Source: Bacteroidaceae bacterium (lineage in GTDB: Bacteria; Bacteroidota; Bacteroidia; Bacteroidales; Bacteroidaceae). From it: DNA of 6,614 nt. Of the stretch, positions 1 through 4,425 are shown piece after piece. Every line of letters starts with the position of its first letter. Position 1 is the stretch's first letter. A program made the translations under genes and the position numbers. The notes under the pieces were generated by a model that saw only the letters and a program-made list of their open reading frames with translations, had not been told where the DNA came from and made no database searches. The stretch spans positions 1-6,614 of the forward strand of contig JABUUG010000068.1 in NCBI GenBank assembly GCA_021443285.1, written 5' to 3'.

Positions 1-170
1 CTGCCCGCTGCCGAGATGTCTGCGCCGAGGGCATCCATCGCGCCGCCCATGCCGACATAGCGGGCAGTTCCGTTAAGGTTGGCGTCAGCCAGTTCTGCGT
101 TCTGATATGTCTCCTGTGCGGCTGCGCCGAGCGATGCCAACAGGAGGGCTGCTGTAAAAAACTTTTTCAT
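1..170 (-). CDS. FadL/OmpP1-family outer-membrane protein, N-terminal part (partial, cut by window edge)
   Basis: The ATG at 170-168 opens a reading frame of 56 complete codons that runs off the left edge without a stop. Residues 1-18 form a classic signal peptide (MKKFF, a hydrophobic Ala/Leu core, then AAA before Gln19), so the product is exported. The mature start contains the phrase NLNGTARYVGMGGAMDALGA at about residues 32-51, which I recognise from Bacteroidales proteins annotated as OmpP1/FadL/TodX-type or hemin-receptor barrels. Such proteins are outer-membrane beta-barrels thought to take up hydrophobic substrates; the substrate cannot be told from this fragment. No Shine-Dalgarno precedes the start, and the leader is AT-rich with a palindrome, a direct repeat and an octamer array. 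No TAnnTTTG box was found upstream. The family call rests on one short conserved stretch, and the barrel itself lies outside the window. Confidence 0.75.
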   Translation of the reverse strand, partial: MKKFFTAALLLASLGAAAQETYQNAELADANLNGTARYVGMGGAMDALGADISAAG

Positions 171-172
171 AT

Positions 173-206
173 CTTATATAAGGATTATATTATGCTGGAT
201 TATATT
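173..206. repeat. Palindrome plus 10-bp direct repeat in the leader of the FadL-like gene
   Basis: Three bases upstream of the start codon lies the perfect palindrome CTTATATAAG (173-182). It abuts two identical copies of GGATTATATT (182-191 and 197-206) separated by five bases, a period of 15. The arrangement fits a transcription-factor site or an unstructured AT-rich translation enhancer. No canonical -7 box is visible here, so the transcription start is unknown. The repeat is exact; its function is inference. Confidence 0.5.
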
Positions 207-217
207 TTTATGCAGGG

Positions 218-270
218 ATGCCGCTATGCCGCTATGCCGGCTTGCCGATATGCCGATATGCCGATATGCC
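218..270. repeat. 8-bp tandem repeat array, about 6.6 copies
   Basis: Consecutive octamers read ATGCCGCT twice (218-233), ATGCCGGC (234-241), TTGCCGAT (242-249), ATGCCGAT twice (250-265) and a partial ATGCC (266-270). The array lies between the stop of the Tyr-rich protein gene (292) and the start of the FadL-like gene (170), about 48 bp upstream of the latter. Copies are partly diverged but adjacent ones are identical, as expected for slipped-strand expansion. Because 8 is not a multiple of 3 and the array is not in a recognised gene, any effect would be on promoter spacing or RNA stability rather than reading frame. Confidence 0.85.
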
Positions 271-291
271 AGGATAACAGATTTCTTGCCC

Positions 292-1140
292 TTAGCGCCG
301 GCTGTTTCCTCTCAGTCCTCCGCCGGCTGCTGAGCGGTGGCTGCCGCCAGAGAATCCGCCGCCTCCGCCGCTGTAGCTGCTTCCGCTGGAATAGCTGCCT
401 GAAGAGCGCACTGGAGAGTGGGAGTTGCTGTAGCTGCCGCTGCTGTATCCGCTATTGCTGTAACTGCTGCTATAGCTTCCTCCAGGGCGGTGAGAGCCTA
501 TCCTTGTGCTGCCGCCGGTTGAACCGTAATAGCCGCCGGGACGATGAGAGATGCGCGGTATTGTGGGGCGCACGACGATTGACGGGCGATATACAGGCCG
601 CCATGGGCGATAGTAGTGGCAGCCCCAACCCCAACCGTCATAGTATGGGTCATACCAAGGGCGATAGTATGGATAGGGGTCGTACCAGAAAGGATAGCAT
701 ACGGGATAGTAGGGATAATAGTCCACCTCAAAATGACGGAGGGCAAAGTCCAACTCACCCAAGCGGCGAAGTGCGCGAGTAATGCGATAATCCTCACGCA
801 CATTATACAGCGAGTCGCTCACTCCGTCAAACGCTATGCGGTCGTCGCCGCGTCCCAGAGAGTCGAAGACAAGGGAGTCGCCAGGCTGATAACCGTAATG
901 GCGGTTATACATATCCACATCGTCATGATAAATCCTCATGTAGATGCGCGCCATCATTTCCTCATAAGCACGCTGCTCTGCCGCCATCTCAGCGCGTCTC
1001 TTTGCCTCAGCCTCAGCCTTCAGCTTCGCCTTTTCCTCCTTTGAGATGACCTTCGGGATGAAATACATATCGTCTTGCGCCGTTGCTGGCAGCCATCCGA
1101 TAAGCAGTGAGAATGTGAGTAAAAGTAAAGCCCTATCCAT
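292..1140 (-). CDS. Secreted Tyr/Trp/Pro-rich and Ser/Gly-rich low-complexity protein, function unknown
   Basis: This 282-residue protein has an SPI signal peptide (residues 1-21, cut after ATA before Gln22) followed by a DDMYFIP motif, a charged Lys/Glu/Ala helix likely to form a coiled coil (about 33-67), an Asp/Tyr/Arg segment containing DDVDMYNR (73-80), a strongly aromatic Tyr/Trp/Pro stretch (140-184) and a Ser/Gly/Tyr-rich tail (201-282). The DDVD-YNR and DYRITR-type motifs together with an aromatic repeat region recall a widespread but uncharacterised family of Bacteroides and Prevotella exported proteins. I chose the ATG at 1140 because it begins the signal peptide and lies well downstream of the promoter at 1252-1282. 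An in-frame TTG at 1209 would add 23 residues, but it sits inside the 22-bp repeats. No catalytic motif is visible. A structural or envelope role is a guess from composition. It is encoded downstream of xerC but has its own promoter. Confidence 0.8.
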   Translation of the reverse strand: MDRALLLLTFSLLIGWLPATAQDDMYFIPKVISKEEKAKLKAEAEAKRRAEMAAEQRAYEEMMARIYMRIYHDDVDMYNRHYGYQPGDSLVFDSLGRGDDRIAFDGVSDSLYNVREDYRITRALRRLGELDFALRHFEVDYYPYYPVCYPFWYDPYPYYRPWYDPYYDGWGWGCHYYRPWRPVYRPSIVVRPTIPRISHRPGGYYGSTGGSTRIGSHRPGGSYSSSYSNSGYSSGSYSNSHSPVRSSGSYSSGSSYSGGGGGFSGGSHRSAAGGGLRGNSRR

Positions 1141-1181
1141 AGTAATATATACAATGAGCGTTAGTAAAACGGTTTTCCATG

Positions 1182-1247
1182 CTGCAAGAATACATCTTCT
1201 ATACTGCAAGAATACATCTTTCCAGCTGCAAAATTATATCTTTTGTA
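1182..1247. repeat. Three 22-bp tandem repeats carrying -7-like promoter boxes
   Basis: Copies start at 1182, 1204 and 1226. The first 17 bases (CTGCAAGAATACATCTT) are identical in copies one and two and differ at three positions in copy three. On the minus strand each copy presents TATTCTTGC, TATTCTTGC or TAATTTTGC. A further degenerate unit 23 bp on (GCAA at 1251) supplies the perfect -7 box TATCTTTGC. The array therefore seems to derive from duplication of a promoter -7 region and would lie in the 5' leader of the 292-1140 gene if transcription starts at the outermost box. Confidence 0.75.
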
Positions 1248-1251
1248 CGCG

Positions 1252-1282
1252 CAAAGATACGGAAATTCCCTACACTACGCAA
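1252..1282 (-). promoter_or_regulatory. Bacteroidetes-type promoter for the Tyr-rich protein gene
   Basis: On the minus strand a TTG (1282-1280) is followed after exactly 20 bp by TATCTTTG (1259-1252). This matches the Bacteroidetes primary-sigma consensus (TTG, 19-21 bp, TAnnTTTG). Transcription would start near 1246, giving a leader of about 105 nt that contains the 22-bp repeats before the ATG at 1140. Confidence 0.7.
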
Positions 1283-1382
1283 GAAAAATCCCTATTTTCT
1301 CACTCACTTCCCCACTTTTATGCTTTTTCCCCGAAGTCCCCTGCTGCTATGCCGCAGGGTTTCCGCGCTAATTCCTTCTCCC

Positions 1383-2264
1383 CTACTCTCTCGGATGAGC
1401 CTTCTCATACTCGCGGCGGAGCTGCTCGAAAGTAGTGTGCGTATATACCTGAGTGGTCTCTACGCTCTGGTGTCCGAGAAGCTTCTGCACGTTCTCAAGG
1501 CTTGCGCCGTTGTTGAGCATTGCTGTGGCAAAGCTGTGCCTGAGGACGTGTGGCGATTTCCTCCGGATTGTTGTTACGAGGGACAACTGCTCTTTCACAA
1601 TCAGGCCGATGGCGGCGTATGAGAGAGCCTTGCCTCTTTCGTTTATGAGGAAACTGTCCGGGTGGGACGGGTGTTTTGAGTCCCTTGCTGCCATGTAGTC
1701 CTTTATGGTCTCCTCCAGTTCTTCTCCGAATGGTATGAGCCTTTGCTTGTCCCTTTTGCCCGTTACCTTCAGCTGGTGTAATGTGAAGTCGATGTCCCTG
1801 TCTCTCAGTCCCGCTATCTCACTTCTCCTCATGCCGGTTTCGTACAATATGATAATTAATGTACGCGCGAGGATGTCGCGGTAGCTTCTGTTGTATTCTG
1901 CCTCCCTGTCAATGAGCCTGTTTATCTCGTTCTCCCTGACAAACATCGGCAGGGGCTTCTCTTTCTTCGGGCCTTTTATTGTGGCGGTGGGGTTGGAGGT
2001 GATTATCTTCTTTCGAAGCAGGTATCTGAAGAATGCCCTTACCGCACAGAGCTTCTTGTTCACGGTGTTGGCGGCATCGCCTTTCTCCATGCAGTATTCT
2101 ATCCAGTTGCGGATGATGTCCTTGTCAGCGTCTTTTAGGGTGAGGGCGGCGTCTGTGAAACGAATGAACTCCGACAGTTCCCTGTTGCTTGACTCGTAGT
2201 AGCAGATGGTCTTCTCGGAGTAGTTGCGCTCGTTACGCAGGTAGTTTACGAAGGCGTCTATCAT
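1383..2264 (-). CDS. xerC: Tyrosine site-specific recombinase, XerC/XerD-like
   Basis: The 293-residue protein has the length and two-domain plan of Xer recombinases: an N-terminal SAM-like core-binding domain (about 1-85) and a C-terminal catalytic domain (about 105-290). All active-site residues are present: Arg146 in TGMRRSE, Lys170 in TGKRDKQR, His239 and Arg242 in PHVLRHSFAT, His265 in LLGHQS and the nucleophile Tyr274 in TTQVYTH. XerC/XerD resolve chromosome dimers at dif through a tetramer positioned by FtsK. XerC rather than XerD is assigned because it lies next to rpsU, a common arrangement in Bacteroidales. It starts 19 bp after the T-tract of the rpsU terminator with no promoter visible between, so expression probably depends on readthrough. 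The start lacks a Shine-Dalgarno and has an unusually C-rich leader. The usual downstream raiA/hpf gene is absent. A phage or transposon integrase is less likely given the housekeeping context and lack of attachment sites. Confidence 0.87.
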   Translation of the reverse strand: MIDAFVNYLRNERNYSEKTICYYESSNRELSEFIRFTDAALTLKDADKDIIRNWIEYCMEKGDAANTVNKKLCAVRAFFRYLLRKKIITSNPTATIKGPKKEKPLPMFVRENEINRLIDREAEYNRSYRDILARTLIIILYETGMRRSEIAGLRDRDIDFTLHQLKVTGKRDKQRLIPFGEELEETIKDYMAARDSKHPSHPDSFLINERGKALSYAAIGLIVKEQLSLVTTIRRKSPHVLRHSFATAMLNNGASLENVQKLLGHQSVETTQVYTHTTFEQLRREYEKAHPRE

Positions 2265-2283
2265 GGTGGGGTGGGGCAGTAGG

Positions 2284-2317
2284 AAAAGAAAGGAGGCGTG
2301 TCTTGCGACACACCTCC
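2284..2317 (-). terminator. Intrinsic terminator between rpsU and xerC, GNRA tetraloop
   Basis: Read on the minus strand, arms 2317-2307 and 2302-2292 form an 11-bp stem with a single U-G wobble, capped by the GNRA loop GCAA (2306-2303) and followed by UUUCUUUU (2291-2284). It begins 22 nt after the rpsU stop. It should terminate most rpsU transcripts, stabilise their 3' ends, and lower the supply of mRNA for xerC. Confidence 0.85.
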
Positions 2318-2339
2318 GTGTTTTGCGTTCTATCGTCGT

Positions 2340-2531
2340 TTAGTCTTCTGATGCGCGGAGCTTCTGAACGTATATTGCGTGCTCCATCTTGAGGCGCTTC
2401 TTTACAGATGGCTTGTCGAACTGCTGACGTGCGCGGAGCTCTTTGATAACTCCTGTCTTCTCGAACTTCTTCTTGAACTTCTTGAGGGCGCGTTCTATGT
2501 TTTCTCCCTCTTTTACTGGTACGATAATCAT
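2340..2531 (-). CDS. rpsU: 30S ribosomal protein bS21
   Basis: This 63-residue, strongly basic protein begins MIIVPVKEGENIERALKKFK and contains the conserved S21 core (EKTGVIKELRARQQFDKPS, about 29-47), ending in a Lys/Arg-rich helix. It is slightly shorter than the 71-residue E. coli protein, as usual in Bacteroidetes. S21 binds the 30S platform next to the 3' end of 16S rRNA. In Bacteroidetes ribosomes, bS21 with bS18 and bS6 is known to occlude the anti-Shine-Dalgarno, which fits the lack of Shine-Dalgarno sequences throughout this window. The start is preceded by an A-rich leader without GGAGG. A strong terminator follows, and xerC lies downstream. No clear TAnnTTTG promoter was found in the 160 bp upstream, so it may use a divergent promoter or be read from the receiver gene. 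Confidence 0.96.
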   Translation of the reverse strand: MIIVPVKEGENIERALKKFKKKFEKTGVIKELRARQQFDKPSVKKRLKMEHAIYVQKLRASED

Positions 2532-2584
2532 TTCTTTTGTATCTTTTATGAGTTTTCTTTACTTGTGTTTTGTTTGTTGTGTGT

Positions 2585-2615
2585 TACAATCTGCTACACT
2601 TCCCGTGCAGTTGTA
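2585..2615. other. Imperfect hairpin upstream of rpsU
   Basis: TACAA (2585-2589) and CTGC (2591-2594) pair with GCAG (2607-2610) and TTGTA (2611-2615), giving 9 bp with one bulged base at 2590 and a 12-base loop. It lies 54-84 bp upstream of the rpsU start, in the 160-bp gap after the receiver gene. It could be a leader structure for control of rpsU or a weak end structure for the receiver transcript. It lacks a U-run on the minus strand, so it is not a typical terminator. Confidence 0.35.
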
Positions 2616-2691
2616 TTTGTGTGTCCTGTTTGTTTTTTTTCGGAATGTGAGAAACCCCCTTTCGGTTTTGGCTGAAGCCGTGAAATGAAAC

Positions 2692-3114
2692 TTACTTTTT
2701 GTTTTGTTTTACCAGTGTCAGATATGCCACGTTGTTCATAACGCTCCCCACCAGTCTTTCGCGGATGATTGGTTTTGTTACGAAATCGTCGGCACCGGCA
2801 CTCAGTCCTTCGCGTATGTCAGACTCGGAGTTGAGGGCCGACATGATGATTACCGGGATGTTGTTGCCGGCGTCGCGCAGGTGTTTGGTAACTTCAAAGC
2901 CATTCATTTCGGGCATCATGACGTCTAACAGCAGCACGTCCGGGCTTTCTCTTTCGATAACCTCAAGAGCTTGGCGGCCATTGGATGCTTTTACAATCTG
3001 GAACTTGTATGCCTGTAAGAATTTCTCGATGAGGAGTGTGTTTACAGGAATATCGTCCACGACTGCGACTTTAATTGTAGAGAAGTCGATTCCCAATTCT
3101 TCAAAGTTTCTCAT
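2692..3114 (-). CDS. Stand-alone response-regulator receiver domain (CheY/PleD-like)
   Basis: The 140-residue protein is a single receiver domain with no output domain. The conserved residues are in place: acidic pair Asp20-Asp21 in VVDD, phosphoacceptor Asp64 in LLLDVMMPEMNGFE, Ser92 in MSALNS, Phe111 at the aromatic switch and Lys114 in TKPI. It should be phosphorylated at Asp64 by a histidine kinase encoded elsewhere and act by protein-protein contact. I chose the ATG at 3114. A TTG start at 3153 would add 13 residues, but that TTG is part of the -7 box of the gene's promoter, so it cannot be translated from that transcript. About ten residues before the domain (MRNFEELGID) form a short N-terminal extension. 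No kinase is adjacent, so the partner is unknown; an adaptor or phosphorelay role is inference. Confidence 0.88.
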   Translation of the reverse strand: MRNFEELGIDFSTIKVAVVDDIPVNTLLIEKFLQAYKFQIVKASNGRQALEVIERESPDVLLLDVMMPEMNGFEVTKHLRDAGNNIPVIIMSALNSESDIREGLSAGADDFVTKPIIRERLVGSVMNNVAYLTLVKQNKK

Positions 3115-3150
3115 ATAAGTTGTGCGGTTATGTCTGTTGTTTTCAAGTTG

Positions 3151-3182
3151 CAAAATTAACTTTTTTCGTTATAAAAAAGCAA
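3151..3182 (-). promoter_or_regulatory. Promoter of the receiver gene, with a palindromic spacer
   Basis: On the minus strand TTG (3182-3180) and TAATTTTG (3158-3151) are separated by 21 bp, matching the Bacteroidetes consensus. Transcription would start near 3145, giving a leader of about 30 nt. The spacer is almost filled by an inverted repeat, CTTTTTT (3160-3166) and AAAAAAG (3173-3179), with a 6-base centre. Confidence 0.7.
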
Positions 3183-3225
3183 TTTCCCTGTTTTTTTTAA
3201 CGTTTTTGTGAATTTTTTATGACGT

Positions 3226-3262
3226 GCAATATGTTGCAGGCCGTCTGGTGGCTGCATATTGC
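3226..3262. other. Imperfect inverted repeat just after the M48 protease gene
   Basis: GCAATATG (3226-3233) pairs with CATATTGC (3255-3262). CAG (3237-3239) and CC (3241-3242) can pair further with CTG (3252-3254) and GG (3250-3251). It begins 8 bp after the protease stop. On the minus strand it is followed by A-rich rather than U-rich sequence, so it is probably a 3' stabilising hairpin or factor-dependent end rather than a classical intrinsic terminator. Confidence 0.4.
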
Positions 3263-3269
3263 CTCGTTT

Positions 3270-4160
3270 CTATTTCTTTTTCGATGTGGTCTTCTTGGTG
3301 CTCTTTGTCGTTCCCGTAGAAGCCTTTGCGGAAGTTGCCACTACCTGTGGGGTGTAGTACTTCTGTGCTTCGGGCAGCCATTTCTGTATGTCCTCAATGC
3401 GCTTTGCGTCGCTGGGGTGGTCGCTGAATATTGATCGCGAACCGCCGCCGGTGGCTTCCGACATTCTCTGCCAGAACGGCACTGCCTGTGAAGGGTCGTA
3501 GCCTGCCATTGCAGCGAACACCAGTCCGAGGTGGTCTGCCTCGCTCTCCTGCTTGCGCGAGTATGCTGCACTGCCTACCTTGCTGCCGAGGCCTATCGCT
3601 ATATTGCCGAGGCTCTGTACGGTGCTGCTTGCACCCACACCTGCCAGTACGCCGCTGAGAACCTGCGTGCCGTACTGTTGCTTTATCTGGTTGCTCATGC
3701 GCTCTGCGCTGTGCTTTGCCACGGCATGGGCTATTTCGTGTCCGAGAACGATTGCAAGTGCGGTTTCGGTCTGTGTTATGGGCAGCAGCCCGTCATAAAC
3801 CACAATCTTACCGCCTGGCATACAGAAGGCGTTTGCGGACGCGTCCTGCACAAGGTTGAACACCCAGCTGTATGTCTGTGCATCGTTTGCATAGCCGTTG
3901 TTCGTCAGGTATGTTACAACCGCATTCGCCAGCCTTTCGCCGACTCTCTTCACCATTGCTGTGTTTGTCGCGTCGGTGGAGAGTTTTGCGGTCTGCATGT
4001 ATGTGTTATACTCCTGGTTACTCAGGCTCAACACCTGCTCGTCGGTTACCATCAGACGCTGTGTGCGGCCAGTGATTGGTACGGTGCTGGCTGTTCCGCA
4101 GGCGGTAAGCATTGCTACTGCCAAAGACGCTATCAGGGTCTTGCAAAGTGATTTTTCCAT
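3270..4160 (-). CDS. M48-family zinc metalloprotease lipoprotein (LoiP/BepA-like)
   Basis: The 296-residue protein has an SPII signal peptide with lipobox LTAC (lipidated Cys21), placing it in the envelope. The zinc site is complete: HEIAH (His141, Glu142, His145), and the downstream ExxxD motif in SRKQESEADH (Glu205, Asp209), with Glu205 the likely third ligand. A later SDHPSDAKRI (His248) matches the conserved His near the active site of BepA-type enzymes. Such proteases degrade misassembled outer-membrane proteins; the substrate here is unknown. There are no TPR repeats after the catalytic domain, so it resembles LoiP/YcaL more than full-length BepA. The C-terminus ends in a Ser/Thr/Lys-rich tail (about 277-296, ending KKTTSKKK). 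I chose the ATG at 4160 because it starts the signal peptide; the longer frame to 4262 runs through the promoter. It has its own promoter and is divergent from the large lipoprotein gene. Confidence 0.9.
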   Translation of the reverse strand: MEKSLCKTLIASLAVAMLTACGTASTVPITGRTQRLMVTDEQVLSLSNQEYNTYMQTAKLSTDATNTAMVKRVGERLANAVVTYLTNNGYANDAQTYSWVFNLVQDASANAFCMPGGKIVVYDGLLPITQTETALAIVLGHEIAHAVAKHSAERMSNQIKQQYGTQVLSGVLAGVGASSTVQSLGNIAIGLGSKVGSAAYSRKQESEADHLGLVFAAMAGYDPSQAVPFWQRMSEATGGGSRSIFSDHPSDAKRIEDIQKWLPEAQKYYTPQVVATSAKASTGTTKSTKKTTSKKK

Positions 4161-4188
4161 TTTAGAAATTAATTGTTTGGGATTTCGG

Positions 4189-4208
4189 GTGCGGCGGTTT
4201 TCCCGCAC
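4189..4208. other. Small hairpin in the 5' leader of the M48 protease gene
   Basis: GTGCGG (4189-4194) pairs with CCGCAC (4203-4208) around an 8-base loop. It would sit in the roughly 60-nt leader between the predicted transcription start near 4222 and the ATG at 4160. It may influence mRNA stability or translation; chance is also possible for a 6-bp GC stem. Confidence 0.3.
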
Positions 4209-4227
4209 TGCTCTGTTTTTCGACGTG

Positions 4228-4256
4228 CAAAGGTAGGTTTTCTTAATCTCAAACAA
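4228..4256 (-). promoter_or_regulatory. Promoter of the M48 protease gene
   Basis: The minus strand carries TACCTTTG (4235-4228), a perfect TAnnTTTG box, and a TTG (4256-4254) 18 bp upstream, one base short of the usual spacing. The -7 box is strong evidence, the -33 element is weaker. Confidence 0.6.
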
Positions 4257-4342
4257 TGTCAAATGGGTAAAAATGTTTTGGAATTACTTGTTTGTGCTTG
4301 ATTAATATTATGTTTTAGTAAATATATATCAACGATGTGTCT

Positions 4343-4370
4343 TTGCACATTAATTATATTAAGTGTGCAA
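4343..4370. promoter_or_regulatory. Operator-like palindrome upstream of the large lipoprotein promoter
   Basis: TTGCACA (4343-4349) and TGTGCAA (4364-4370) are perfect inverted repeats. Adjacent TTAA (4350-4353 and 4359-4362) extends the symmetry to 11 bp per arm with one unpaired base (4363) around the 5-base centre TTATA. It ends 23 bp before the -7 box, at the place where the -33 element would be, a typical position for a repressor or activator site. In RNA it would lie upstream of the transcript, so a DNA-level role is more likely. Confidence 0.5.
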
Positions 4371-4391
4371 TGCGCGTAATGCCGGAAATGC
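4369..4391. repeat. Three AATGC direct repeats at 9-bp spacing
   Basis: AATGC occurs at 4369-4373, 4378-4382 and 4387-4391, each 9 bp apart, filling the interval between the palindrome and the -7 box of the large lipoprotein gene. Short direct repeats in a spacer can bind a regulator in tandem; five-base units may also arise by chance. Confidence 0.4.
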
Positions 4392-4393
4392 CA

Positions 4394-4401
4394 TAATTTT
4401 G
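4394..4401 (+). promoter_or_regulatory. -7 box of the large lipoprotein gene
   Basis: TAATTTTG, followed by C, is a perfect TAnnTTTG box. No TTG is found 19-21 bp upstream, so the promoter may need an activator, which fits the palindrome and direct repeats there. Transcription would start near 4407, leaving a leader of only about 10-20 nt. Confidence 0.55.
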
Positions 4402-4425
4402 CAATGAATCAATAATATGTGTGTC

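Noticed and set aside
192..782. Open frame of 196 codons on the plus strand, Cys/Arg-rich
   Set aside because: It lies opposite the low-complexity tail of the secreted protein and passes through the octamer array. Its composition is that of a reverse-complement shadow, with no recognisable domain.
1182..1247. CRISPR-like repeat array
   Set aside because: Units are directly adjacent at 22 bp with no unique spacers of constant length, and no cas genes are present.
1339..1359. Terminator after xerC (CCCTGC/GCAGGG stem)
   Set aside because: The stem is only 6 bp with a 9-base loop, and the minus-strand sequence after it is G- and A-rich without a U-run.
1383..2264. Integrase of a mobile element
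   Set aside because: The recombinase is Xer-sized, sits next to rpsU, and no attachment repeats, tRNA target or cargo genes are visible.
2647..2680. Terminator after the receiver gene
   Set aside because: Only 3-5 bp stems can be drawn on the minus strand, and they are followed by A-rich rather than U-rich sequence.
3115..3153. Longer N-terminus of the receiver starting at TTG 3153
   Set aside because: That TTG is inside the -7 box of its own promoter, upstream of the predicted transcription start.
3531..4151. Open frame of 206 codons on the plus strand
   Set aside because: It is antisense to the M48 protease, whose zinc motif and lipobox prove the minus strand codes. The plus-strand product is a Cys/Val-rich shadow.
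4161..4262. Longer N-terminus of the M48 protease starting near 4262
   Set aside because: The extension would precede the lipoprotein signal peptide and would overlap the promoter at 4228-4256.
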